DNA from: Chloroflexi bacterium GWC2_73_18
GTDB taxonomy: Bacteria; Chloroflexota; Limnocylindria; Limnocylindrales; CSP1-4
DNA: 39,296 nt
Reading direction: 5' to 3'
Assembly: GCA_001794945.1 (NCBI GenBank)
Contig: MGMJ01000053.1
Coordinates: 44,484-83,779 of the forward strand
Shown here piece after piece: positions 1-7,343 of this stretch; position 1 is the stretch's first letter; every line of letters begins with the position of its first letter. Position numbers and translations under genes: made by a program. The notes beneath the pieces were generated by a model, which saw only the letters and a list, made by a program, of their open reading frames with translations, was not told the origin of the DNA and made no database searches.

Positions 1-813
1 TACGGCAGCACCTACCCGTTCAACCCGTACCTCGTGCCCTGGACCAACTCGCTCTTCGAGAACGGCCCGGCCGACGCGATGGGGATCCGCGCGCGCTGGG
101 ACCAGGCGGGACACCCGGAGCGACGCCTCTGGGTCCTCGGCGGCGACGGGGCGATGTACGACATCGGCTTCCAGTCGCTCTCGCGGATGGTCGCCGCGGG
201 CGCCGACATCAAGGTCCTCGTCCTCGACACGCAGGTCTACTCGAACACCGGCGGGCAGGCCTCGACCGCCAGCTTCGGCGGCCAGGTCACCAAGCTCTCC
301 GCCTACGGCCGCGAACTCCACGGGCGGCCCGAGCGGCGCAAGGAGCTGGCGCGGATCCTGATGGCGCACGGCGAGGTCTACGTGGCGCAGACGACCGCCG
401 CCCACATCAACCACTTCTACCGCGCGGTGATGGAGGCGAACGAGTACCCCGGTCCGGCGGTGATCGTGGCCTACACGGCGTGCCAGCCGGAGCACGGGAT
501 CGCCGACGACGCCTCGACCCGCCAGGCCAAGCTCGCCGTCGACTCGCGCGCCTTCCCGCTCTTCACCTACGACCCGCGCCGCGGATCGACGATCAAGGAG
601 CGCCTCTCGCTGCAGGGGAACCCGGCGCTGCGCGAGGACTGGACGAAGCTCCCCGACGGTACCGTCGTCGACTTCCTCACCTTCGCCCGCACCGAGGGGC
701 GCTTCGCTCCGCACTTCGCCCCCGACGGGACGCCGACGGCGGAGATCCAGGCCACGCGCCAGGACCGGCTCGCCAACTGGCGGGGGCTTCAGGAGCTGGC
801 CGGCCTGCGCTGA
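1..813 (+). CDS. nifJ: Pyruvate:ferredoxin (flavodoxin) oxidoreductase, C-terminal part
   Basis: This is the last 270 residues of a gene that begins upstream of the window; the frame is open from base 1. The enzyme oxidises pyruvate and CoA to acetyl-CoA, CO2 and reduced ferredoxin in the cytoplasm. The visible part is the thiamine-diphosphate domain. It has the GDG-AMYDIG signature followed by VLDTQVYSNTGGQAS, which holds the Mg-diphosphate. A later Cys in YTACQPEHGI sits where the family has the last cysteine ligand of the cluster nearest the cofactor. The stop is 34 bp before an acetate-kinase-like gene, so the two are probably co-transcribed and form a pyruvate-to-acetate, ATP-yielding branch. 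No phosphotransacetylase is visible in the window. Confidence 0.95.
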   Translation, partial: YGSTYPFNPYLVPWTNSLFENGPADAMGIRARWDQAGHPERRLWVLGGDGAMYDIGFQSLSRMVAAGADIKVLVLDTQVYSNTGGQASTASFGGQVTKLSAYGRELHGRPERRKELARILMAHGEVYVAQTTAAHINHFYRAVMEANEYPGPAVIVAYTACQPEHGIADDASTRQAKLAVDSRAFPLFTYDPRRGSTIKERLSLQGNPALREDWTKLPDGTVVDFLTFARTEGRFAPHFAPDGTPTAEIQATRQDRLANWRGLQELAGLR

Positions 814-847
814 GGCGCCCGTCCGCCGCCAGTGGACTCCCGCGGCG

Positions 848-1978
848 ATGCGCATCCTCGTCCTGAACGCCGGATCGAGCTCGCTGAAGGCGAGCGTCCT
901 CGAACCGCCCGGCGAGGATCCGCTCCTCCGCGCCGGCGCCGACTGGGGCTCCGACGCGACCCGGGCAGCCGATCGAACGGGCGACGTCGCGGCGCTCTTG
1001 GCGAGACTGAGCGACGGCGGCGTCCCGCTCCGGTCGATCGAGGCGGTGGGGCACCGCGTGGTCCACGGCGGGACGCGCTTCACTGCCCCCGTGTGGATCG
1101 ACCGCGAGGTGCTGGCGGGGATCGAAGCGCTCCGGGAACTCGCGCCGCTGCACAACCGGATCGCCGCCGAGACGATCCGGGCGGCGCTCGCGGCGCTGCC
1201 CGGCGTTCCGCACGTCGCCGTCTTCGATACCGCCTTCCACGCGGGGCTGGCGCCAGCCGCGCACGTCTATCCGCTGCCCTGGGCCTGGTACGCGGAATGG
1301 GGGATCCGGCGCTTCGGCTTCCACGGCCTCGCGGTCGCCTGGGCGGTGGAGCGCGCGGCCGAGCTGCTCGGGCGTCCCGCCAGCGGGCTGGGGCTGGTCG
1401 TGGCACACCTCGGCAGTGGCTGCTCGGTCACGGCGACGTGGGGCGCTCGTTCGCTCGACACGTCGATGGGGCTGACGCCGCTGGAGGGCCTGATGATGGG
1501 GACCCGGGCAGGCTCGATCGATCCCGGCATCCTGCTCGCCGTGCTCCGGGACGGCCGGCTCGACCTCGACGGACTGACCGACGCGCTCGACCATCGCTCC
1601 GGGCTGCTGGGGGTTTCCGGGCGCACGGCTGACACGCGTGAGCTGCTGCCGGCGGCGGCCGCCGGTGACGAGCGCGCCGTCCTCGCCCTCGACATGTTCG
1701 CGCGCCGCGCCGCGGCCGGGATCGCGGCCGTGGCGACCTCGCTGCCGCGGTTCGACGGGCTCGTCTTCAGCGGCGGCATCGGTGAGCATGCCGGCACGGT
1801 CCGCGCCGCGATCGTCGCCCGGCTCGGGCCGCTCGGCATCGCTCCCGTCCCCGCCCGCGAGGTGGAGGCGGACGCCGTCCTGAGCCGGCCCGGGGCGGCG
1901 GTCGCCGTGATGCGCATCGAGGCCCGGGAAGACGTCGTCGTCGCCCGCCAGGTGGAGACGTTGCTGGCACGGCCCTGA
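848..1978 (+). CDS. ackA: Acetate kinase family protein
   Basis: 376 residues of the ASKHA-fold acetate/propionate kinase family, interconverting acyl phosphate plus ADP with carboxylate plus ATP. Family landmarks are present: LNAGSSSLK (7-14), GHRVVHGG with R70, LAPLHN with H102, VFDTAFH with D127, GFHG with H159, AHLGSG with H187, GTRAGSIDPG with R220, and FSGGIGEH near the C terminus. These match the catalytic His, Arg and Asp of characterised acetate kinases. Several flanking positions deviate from the usual enzyme: FHGTSH is FHGLAV, GTRSGD is GTRAGS and HLGNG is HLGSG. Acetate kinase is likely, but another short-chain acyl substrate cannot be excluded. It follows nifJ by 34 bp, which fits conversion of acetyl-CoA-derived acetyl phosphate to acetate. 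Confidence 0.88.
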   Translation: MRILVLNAGSSSLKASVLEPPGEDPLLRAGADWGSDATRAADRTGDVAALLARLSDGGVPLRSIEAVGHRVVHGGTRFTAPVWIDREVLAGIEALRELAPLHNRIAAETIRAALAALPGVPHVAVFDTAFHAGLAPAAHVYPLPWAWYAEWGIRRFGFHGLAVAWAVERAAELLGRPASGLGLVVAHLGSGCSVTATWGARSLDTSMGLTPLEGLMMGTRAGSIDPGILLAVLRDGRLDLDGLTDALDHRSGLLGVSGRTADTRELLPAAAAGDERAVLALDMFARRAAAGIAAVATSLPRFDGLVFSGGIGEHAGTVRAAIVARLGPLGIAPVPAREVEADAVLSRPGAAVAVMRIEAREDVVVARQVETLLARP

Positions 1979-1995
1979 GCAGGCCGGCGGCGTGA

Positions 1996-2017
1996 CCATC
2001 CGGACCGGGCCGTTCGG
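1996..2017 (-). repeat. Dispersed intergenic repeat, copy 1
   Basis: Read on the minus strand, this 22-bp segment matches 19 of 22 bases of the segment at 8644-8665 on the plus strand. The shared pattern is CCGAAYGGCCCGG, then CCG and ATGG. Both copies lie in short intergenic spaces flanking the hydrogenase operon. A looser relative is seen near 2043-2063. Confidence 0.45.
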
Positions 2018-2075
2018 TCCCCTGCCGGCCCGCCGTGGACCGGCCCGGACCGGTCCGATGGCACTTGGGCCCGGG

Positions 2076-2108
2076 CCCCGGCGTTTGCCAGATTCCGTCT
2101 GGCCGGGG
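2076..2108 (+). terminator. Hairpin upstream of hydrogenase operon
   Basis: An inner stem GCCAGA/TCTGGC (2087-2092 with 2098-2103) surrounds the loop TTCCG. An outer stem CCCCG/CGGGG (2076-2080 with 2104-2108) has a six-base bulge on its left side. There is no T-run, so it is either a Rho-type or weak terminator for ackA or a leader structure for the hydrogenase mRNA. Confidence 0.4.
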
Positions 2109-2164
2109 CACGCTGCCCAAGGGCGGGCCCCGACCTCATTGGCCCGTACCTGGAGGAGTGTGCC

Positions 2165-3394
2165 GTGGTCGGCTCGACGACGCTGGACGCGAGGCCGCTC
2201 ACCCTCTTCGAGGAGCTCGCCCGGCGCGGCGTCTCGCGCCGGCGCTTCCTGCGGTTCTGCACTGCCATGGCGGCGACGCTCGCGCTGCCGGCGAGCTACG
2301 CGCCGCGAATCGCCCGTGCCCTGGAGACGAAGCCGAAACCGGTCGTCGTCTGGCGCGAGTTCCAGGATTGCACCGGCAACACCATGTCGATGCTGCGGTC
2401 GAGCCACCCCGACATCGCCGAGTTGGTCCTCGAGGCGGTCTCGCTCGAGTACCACGAGACGATCATGGCCGGCGCCGGCCGGGCCGCCGAGGAGGTCGTC
2501 GAACGCGTCCGGCGCGAGCACCGGGGCGACTACGTCGCCATCGTCGAGGGCGCCATCCCGATCGCCGAGGGCGGCATCTACTGCACCATCGGCGGCCGCA
2601 CCGCGCTCGACCTGGTCGGCGAGGTCTGCCGCGACGCGGCCTTGACGATCGCCATCGGCGCGTGCGCCTGGGACGGCGGCCTCGTCGCCCAGGGGCCGAC
2701 CGGCGCGGTCGGCGTCGACGCCGCGGTCCCCGGCCTGCCGGCGCTCATCAACCTGGGCGGCTGCCCACATAACGTCGCCAACACGGCGGCGGTCCTGGTC
2801 CACTACCTGACCTTCGGCGAGCCGCCAGCGCTCGATCGCTACAAGCGGCCCCTCTTCGCCTACGGGCACGTCGTCCACGACCAGTGCGAGCGGCGTGCCC
2901 ACTTCGACGCCGGTCGCTACGTCGAGGCGTGGGGGGACGAGGGCCACCGGAGGGGCTGGTGCCTCTACAAGATGGGCTGCAAGGGACCGCAGGCGACCTA
3001 CAACTGCCCGACCGTTCGCTGGAACGACGGGACGAGCTGGCCGGTCAAGGCGGGGCATGGCTGCATCGCCTGCGCGTCACCGGACTTCTGGGCGACGATG
3101 AGCCCCTTCTACGCGCGGCTCCCCGACGTGCACATGATCGGGGTCGACATCGACGCCCAGACGCTCGGGGTGGGGCTGGTCGGGGCGGTCGCCGGCCTCA
3201 CCGTCCTGCACGGGGCGGGGAAGGCGATCCAGCACCGGCGTGCGCGGCACCGGGCGACGCTCGACGCCGCCGGCCGGGTCGTGCCGGGCCCGCTCGAGCC
3301 GGGCCCGGTCGAACCGCCCGCGGAAACGCCCCCGACCGGGCCACCTGCCGAACCTCCTGCCGCGGAGCCGCCGGCCTGCGCCGGCCTGAGCTGA
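2165..3394 (+). CDS. [NiFe] hydrogenase small subunit, group 1 type, Tat-exported
   Basis: 409 residues. This subunit carries the Fe-S relay that moves electrons from the H2-oxidising site to a membrane cytochrome. The N terminus has a twin-arginine signal (SRRRFLRF, 24-31). It is followed by a core resembling HybO/HupS, including the phrase SLEYHE. Medial and distal cluster ligands are all visible in the HDQCERR, GWCLYKMGC, NCPTVRW and GHGCIAC motifs. Proximal ligands C69, C167 and C200 are present, but the fourth canonical Cys is Asn (N72 in CTGNT). A hydrophobic helix (about 325-350) follows as a membrane anchor, then a Pro-rich tail. The GTG start has GGAGGA upstream. The large subunit follows 10 bp downstream. 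Confidence 0.95.
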   Translation: MVGSTTLDARPLTLFEELARRGVSRRRFLRFCTAMAATLALPASYAPRIARALETKPKPVVVWREFQDCTGNTMSMLRSSHPDIAELVLEAVSLEYHETIMAGAGRAAEEVVERVRREHRGDYVAIVEGAIPIAEGGIYCTIGGRTALDLVGEVCRDAALTIAIGACAWDGGLVAQGPTGAVGVDAAVPGLPALINLGGCPHNVANTAAVLVHYLTFGEPPALDRYKRPLFAYGHVVHDQCERRAHFDAGRYVEAWGDEGHRRGWCLYKMGCKGPQATYNCPTVRWNDGTSWPVKAGHGCIACASPDFWATMSPFYARLPDVHMIGVDIDAQTLGVGLVGAVAGLTVLHGAGKAIQHRRARHRATLDAAGRVVPGPLEPGPVEPPAETPPTGPPAEPPAAEPPACAGLS

Positions 3395-3404
3395 GGGCAC
3401 CCCG

Positions 3405-5114
3405 ATGCCGAACGTCATCATCGATCCGGTCACGCGCATCGAAGGACACCTGCGCATCGAGGCGAAGGTGGAGGGCGGCCAGGTCGCGGAGGCCTGGTCG
3501 AGCGGCACGATGTTCCGCGGCATGGAGCTGATCCTGCGCGGCCGCGACCCGCGCGAGGCATGGATCTGGGCGCAGCGGATCTGCGGCGTCTGCACCACCG
3601 TCCACGCCCTCGCCTCGGTGCGCGCGGTCGAGGACGCGCTCCGGATCGAGATCCCGCCCAACGCCCGTCTCATCCGCAGCCTGATGGCGGGCGCGCAGCA
3701 GATCCAGGACCACGTCGTCCACTTCTACCACCTGCACGCGCTCGACTGGGTCGACGTGACGAGCGCGCTGCGCGCCGACCCGGCCGCCACCGCGCGCCTG
3801 GCGGCGAGCCTTTCGGACTGGCCGAAGTCGTCGGCCGGCTACTTCCGCCAGGTGCGCGAGCGCCTCGAGCGGGTGGTGGCGAGCGGCCAGCTCAGCCTCT
3901 TCGCCAGCGGCTACTGGGGCCACCCCGCCTACCGGCTGCCGCCCGAGGCGAACCTGCTGGCGGTCGCCCACTACCTGGAGGCGCTCGACTGGCAGCGCGA
4001 CGTCATCCGCGTCCACGCCGTCCTCGGCGGCAAGAACCCGCACCCGCAGACCTACCTGGTCGGCGGCATGGCGACGGCGATCGACCCCAACGAGCCGGAG
4101 GCGCTCAACCTGGAGCGGATCGGCTTCATCGCCGAGCGGATCCAGGCGATGCGTGCCTTCGTCGAGCAGGTCTACATCCCTGACGTCAAGGCGGTCGCCG
4201 GCTTCTACCCCGACTGGTTCGCCCTTGGCGCCGGGCATCGCAACTACCTCGCCTACGGCGGCCTGCCGCGCGGCAGCATCGGCGACCCGAGCACGTTCGA
4301 CTTCCCGCGCGGTATCGTCCTGGGCGGGGACCTCGCGACGGTCCACCCGCTCGACCAGGCGAGGATCACCGAGTCGATCGCGCGCTCCTACTACGACTAC
4401 AGCGGCGGCGACGCCGAAGTGCGCCACCCCTGGGACGGCGAGACGACGCCGCATTACACGGGCCCGACGCCGCCCTACACCGAGCTCCAGCGGGACGCCA
4501 AGTACTCCTGGCTCAAGGCGCCGCGCTACGAGGGGAAGGTGATGGAGGTCGGTCCCCTGGCCCGGATGCTGGTCGCCTATGCCGGTGGTGTGCCTCGCGT
4601 GCGCGAACTCGTCGACGGCGTCCTGCAGGACCTGGGCGCACAGCCCGCAGCGCTCCTCTCGACGCTCGGACGCGTCGCCGCCCGAGCGGTCGAGACCGCC
4701 TACCTGCTCGACCTGATGGACGGCTGGCTCGACGGGCTGGCGCACAACATGATGAGCGGCGACCTGCGGATCCACGACGGGAGTCGCTGGGAGCCGTCGA
4801 CCTGGCCGGCCGAGGCGGAGGGGTGGGGAGCGCACGAGGCGCCGCGCGGTTCGCTCGGCCACTGGGTCCGCATCGAGGCCGGCCGGATCGCCGGCTACCA
4901 GGCGATCGTGCCGAGCACCTGGAACGCCGGGCCGCGCGACGCCGCCGGCCAGCCCGGTCCCTTCGAGGCGGCGCTCGCCGGCACGCCGGTCGCGGAGCCG
5001 GAACGTCCCCTCGAGCTCCTGCGCACGATCCACAGCTTCGATCCCTGTGTCGCCTGCGCCGTCCACGTCGTCGATGCGCGGGGGCGCGAGCGGGTCCGCG
5101 TGGAGGTCGCCTGA
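3405..5114 (+). CDS. [NiFe] hydrogenase large (catalytic) subunit, group 1 type
   Basis: 569 residues. It binds the Ni-Fe(CN)2CO centre and splits H2; it is carried to the outer face of the membrane together with the Tat-signal small subunit. The four Ni ligands are C60 and C63 in RICGVC and C548 and C551 in DPCVACAVH. The chain continues 15 residues past His554 (starting VVDARG), which is the extension normally clipped by a maturation protease after Ni insertion; that protease is encoded at 8087-8608. The tail resembles E. coli HybC. Sequence around HFYHLHALDWVDV is typical of membrane-bound uptake hydrogenases. The stop is one base before the cytochrome b start, indicating tight translational coupling. 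Confidence 0.96.
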   Translation: MPNVIIDPVTRIEGHLRIEAKVEGGQVAEAWSSGTMFRGMELILRGRDPREAWIWAQRICGVCTTVHALASVRAVEDALRIEIPPNARLIRSLMAGAQQIQDHVVHFYHLHALDWVDVTSALRADPAATARLAASLSDWPKSSAGYFRQVRERLERVVASGQLSLFASGYWGHPAYRLPPEANLLAVAHYLEALDWQRDVIRVHAVLGGKNPHPQTYLVGGMATAIDPNEPEALNLERIGFIAERIQAMRAFVEQVYIPDVKAVAGFYPDWFALGAGHRNYLAYGGLPRGSIGDPSTFDFPRGIVLGGDLATVHPLDQARITESIARSYYDYSGGDAEVRHPWDGETTPHYTGPTPPYTELQRDAKYSWLKAPRYEGKVMEVGPLARMLVAYAGGVPRVRELVDGVLQDLGAQPAALLSTLGRVAARAVETAYLLDLMDGWLDGLAHNMMSGDLRIHDGSRWEPSTWPAEAEGWGAHEAPRGSLGHWVRIEAGRIAGYQAIVPSTWNAGPRDAAGQPGPFEAALAGTPVAEPERPLELLRTIHSFDPCVACAVHVVDARGRERVRVEVA

Positions 5115-5115
5115 G

Positions 5116-5823
5116 ATGGCCGAGCGGGTCCTCGGCGAGCGGGTCTACGTCTGGGAGCCGCTCGTCCGGGTCGTCCACTGGACGGTCGTCGTCTCGATGG
5201 TGGTGCTCACGATCACGGGGCTCTACATCCACGGGCCCTTCCTGAGCCCGGCCGCGGGGGACACCGCCGCGGCGCTGATGGCACAGGTCCGCTTCGTCCA
5301 CGAGCTCTTCGCCATCGTCTTCACCATCGCCGTCGGGCTGCGCGTCTACTGGGCCTTCGCCGGCAACGGGTACGCCTCCTGGCGGGCGCTGGTTCCGCAC
5401 ACGCGGCCGCAGTGGCGCAACCTCGCCGAGACGGGGCGCTTCTACGGTCTGCGCCGCCTGGAACCGCCGCCGGGGATGGGGCACAACGCGCTGGCGGCCG
5501 TCGCCTACCTCGTCGTCTACGCTGGCTTCGCCGGCCAGATCCTGACCGGCCTCCTCCTCTTCGGCTGGATCGCCGGGGTGGGACCGGTGCAGGCGCTCTT
5601 CGGCTGGATCGTCGGGTTCGTGCCGGGCGGCATCATGACCGTCCGCCTCCTGCACTACATCCTGACCTTCCTCTTCCTGGTCTTCACCGTCCACCACGTC
5701 TACAGCTCGGTGCTGACCGACCTGGTCGAGCGCAACGGCCTCCTCTCGAGTATCGTGACCGGCTGGAAGACCCGCTGGCTGGGCCACCCCGGCGAGGCCG
5801 CGGAGGACGACGTCGATGCATGA
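5116..5823 (+). CDS. Ni/Fe-hydrogenase b-type cytochrome subunit
   Basis: 235 residues of the HyaC/HupC/CybH family. It anchors the hydrogenase and passes electrons from the small subunit to the quinone pool through two b haems. Four hydrophobic helices lie at roughly 20-40, 60-82, 125-148 and 175-200. Candidate haem ligands fall where the family has them: H21 (VVHW), H62 (VHEL), H180 (LLHYI) and H193/H194 (VHHVY). An in-frame upstream GTG exists inside the large-subunit gene, but the ATG at 5116, right after the preceding stop, gives the expected N terminus (ERVYVWEPLVRVVHW). The 3' end overlaps hypA by 8 bp. Confidence 0.93.
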   Translation: MAERVLGERVYVWEPLVRVVHWTVVVSMVVLTITGLYIHGPFLSPAAGDTAAALMAQVRFVHELFAIVFTIAVGLRVYWAFAGNGYASWRALVPHTRPQWRNLAETGRFYGLRRLEPPPGMGHNALAAVAYLVVYAGFAGQILTGLLLFGWIAGVGPVQALFGWIVGFVPGGIMTVRLLHYILTFLFLVFTVHHVYSSVLTDLVERNGLLSSIVTGWKTRWLGHPGEAAEDDVDA

Positions 5824-6130
5824 GGCGGGCCTGATCGAGGCAGCCCTGGACGGCGCGCTGCGGAGGGCGTCCGCCCCGGCCGCGCTCGAGCTGCACATCA
5901 GCGACCCCGTGCGGGTCGGCGGCGAGGCGGCCCGGTTCCACCTCGAGCTGGCGCTGCGCGCCCGCGGGCTGGGTGAGCTGCCGGTCGAGCTCCGCATCGA
6001 TCCGGTCGACTGCCCCGCCTGCGCCGTCGCCGTCGTGCCCGACCCGGCTGCCCCCTTCTGTCCGGGGTGCGGCTGGCCGCTGCCGCGGCGCGACGGCCCG
6101 GGTCTCGAGATCCGGGCACGGAGGCGCTAG
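5816..6130 (+). CDS. hypA: Hydrogenase maturation nickel metallochaperone HypA
   Basis: 104 residues. HypA binds Ni(II) through its N terminus and, with HypB, loads it into the large subunit. The diagnostic N terminus Met-His-Glu (1-3) is intact. The structural zinc site is two CxxC pairs, C66/C69 (DCPAC) and C82/C85 (FCPGC). It overlaps the cytochrome gene by 8 bp and precedes hypC by 4 bp, so it is part of the hydrogenase operon. No hypB is in the window, so the GTPase partner must be encoded elsewhere. Confidence 0.92.
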   Translation: MHEAGLIEAALDGALRRASAPAALELHISDPVRVGGEAARFHLELALRARGLGELPVELRIDPVDCPACAVAVVPDPAAPFCPGCGWPLPRRDGPGLEIRARRR

Positions 6131-6134
6131 CCCC

Positions 6135-6389
6135 ATGTGCGTCTCGTTCCCGGCGCAGGTGGTGGCCGTCGACGCGGGCGGAGCGGCCGTCCTCAGCGAG
6201 GGCCGCACCCGCCGTGCCTCCACGCTCCTCTACCCGGGGATCGCCCCCGGGGAGTGGGTGATGGTCGCCGCCGGCACGATCGTGCAACGCCTCAGCGCCG
6301 AGGAGGCCGGCGAGATCCGCTCGGCGCTACTCGAGGCACTCCGTCTGGTCGAACGTGAGAAAGGAGTCGACGATGCCGCCCCGTCCTGA
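6135..6389 (+). CDS. hypC: HypC/HupF-family hydrogenase chaperone lacking the conserved His
   Basis: 84 residues. HypC normally works with HypD to carry the Fe(CN)2CO unit and deliver it to the large subunit. The ATG at 6135 gives the family N terminus Met-Cys (MCVSFP), where Cys2 is the iron ligand; an upstream in-frame start would bury this Cys. The small beta-barrel pattern is recognisable (QVVAVD, then PGEWVMVAAGT). Two differences stand out. The usual Pro-Gly after the Cys motif is Pro-Ala, and the VHxGF segment, whose His is the second iron ligand in E. coli HypC, reads VAAGT (Ala45). It overlaps the next gene by 17 bp. The family assignment is firm; whether it carries the iron unit alone is doubtful. 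Confidence 0.88.
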   Translation: MCVSFPAQVVAVDAGGAAVLSEGRTRRASTLLYPGIAPGEWVMVAAGTIVQRLSAEEAGEIRSALLEALRLVEREKGVDDAAPS

Positions 6390-7323
6390 GCAGGCAAGGC
6401 CGCGTCCCCCGCGAATCCCCGCCACCGCGGCCTGGGGTGTCGGGCTCGCCGTCGCCACCGCCCTCATCAGCGGCCTGGCGATCTACCTCAACGCCTTCGC
6501 CGTCAGGCAGGTCCCCGACGCGGCCGTTTACACGACGCTCAAGAACGGGGTGGCTGCGCTCGTCCTGATCGCGCTCGCCACCGGCGGGGCGCGCCTCGAT
6601 CGGCGCCCTCTCCGACCGCGGCAGTGGGGCGGGCTCCTCGTCCTGGGCGTCATCGGCGGCGGGATCCCGTTCCTCCTGTTCTTCAACGGGCTCGCCCAGG
6701 CGAGCGCGCCGAGCGCCGCCTTCATCCACAAGACGCTCTTCGTCTGGGTCGCCCTCCTCGCCGTCCCGTTCCTCGGCGAGCGGCTGGGCCGGGCGCAGGT
6801 GGCGGCCCTGGCGCTCCTGCTGGCCGGGCAGGCGATCGTGCTGCCGCCGGCCGGCCTCCGCTGGGGGAGCGGCGAGACGCTGATGGCCGCGGCCACGCTC
6901 CTGTGGGCGCTCGAGGTGATCGTGGCGAAGCGGCTGCTCGCCTCGGTTCCCTCCGGCATCGCCGCCGCCGCGCGGATGGGCTTCGGGCTCGTCTTCCTGG
7001 CCGGCTACCTGGCCGCCACCGGCCGGCTCGGCGCGCTCGTCGAGGTGAGCGCCGCCGGGTGGGCGTGGTCGGTCGTCACCGGCCTGATCCTGACCGGCTA
7101 CGTGGCCACCTGGTACGCCGCGCTGCAGCGCGCCCCGGCGAGCGTCGTGGCGAGCGTTCTCGTGGTGGGAGCCGTGGTGACCGCGGCGCTCCAGGCGGCG
7201 GGCTCCGGGACCGCCCCGCAGCCGGCGGTCGTCGGCGGCTACGTGCTGATCGCCGGCGCCGCGGCGATGGTCGGCTGGCTGGCCCTGCGGCGCCGGGCGG
7301 CCCGGGCCGCGGCGACCGCCTGA
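6373..7323 (+). CDS. DMT superfamily (EamA/RhaT) permease in hydrogenase operon
   Basis: 316 residues with about ten hydrophobic helices and two internal EamA-type repeats, as in drug/metabolite transporters. The first repeat includes AVYTTLKNGVAALVLIAL and PFLGERLG; the second includes ASVVASVLVVGAVVTAAL. I chose the ATG at 6373 because AAAGGAG precedes it by about seven bases; a GTG at 6355 is also in frame. The start lies inside hypC (17-bp overlap), so translation is coupled to hydrogenase maturation genes, and the next gene follows after 20 bp. The substrate cannot be read from sequence: a metal, a metabolite for cofactor assembly, or an unrelated function are all open. Confidence 0.88.
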   Translation: MPPRPEQARPRPPRIPATAAWGVGLAVATALISGLAIYLNAFAVRQVPDAAVYTTLKNGVAALVLIALATGGARLDRRPLRPRQWGGLLVLGVIGGGIPFLLFFNGLAQASAPSAAFIHKTLFVWVALLAVPFLGERLGRAQVAALALLLAGQAIVLPPAGLRWGSGETLMAAATLLWALEVIVAKRLLASVPSGIAAAARMGFGLVFLAGYLAATGRLGALVEVSAAGWAWSVVTGLILTGYVATWYAALQRAPASVVASVLVVGAVVTAALQAAGSGTAPQPAVVGGYVLIAGAAAMVGWLALRRRAARAAATA

Positions 7324-7343
7324 ACGGGGGACCGGGAGACGGC

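Larger units (their letters stand above)
1979..2164. other. Intergenic leader of hydrogenase operon with repeats and hairpin
   Basis: A G+C-rich gap between ackA and the hydrogenase small subunit. It holds a dispersed repeat (1996-2017), a palindrome-rich stretch around 2040-2060, and a hairpin at 2076-2108. A strong ribosome site (GGAGGA) lies just before the GTG at 2165. I could not identify a convincing promoter, although a change of operon is expected here. Confidence 0.5.

Noticed and set aside
2039-2110. Sigma-54 promoter before the hydrogenase operon
   Set aside because: GGCAC motifs occur, but no TTGC at the required -12 spacing; the matches are what G+C-rich sequence gives by chance.
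677-3058. 793-residue open frame on the minus strand across ackA and the hydrogenase small subunit
   Set aside because: It is the antisense shadow of two well-identified genes in very G+C-rich DNA. Its translation is low-complexity Arg/Ala/Asp with no family motif.
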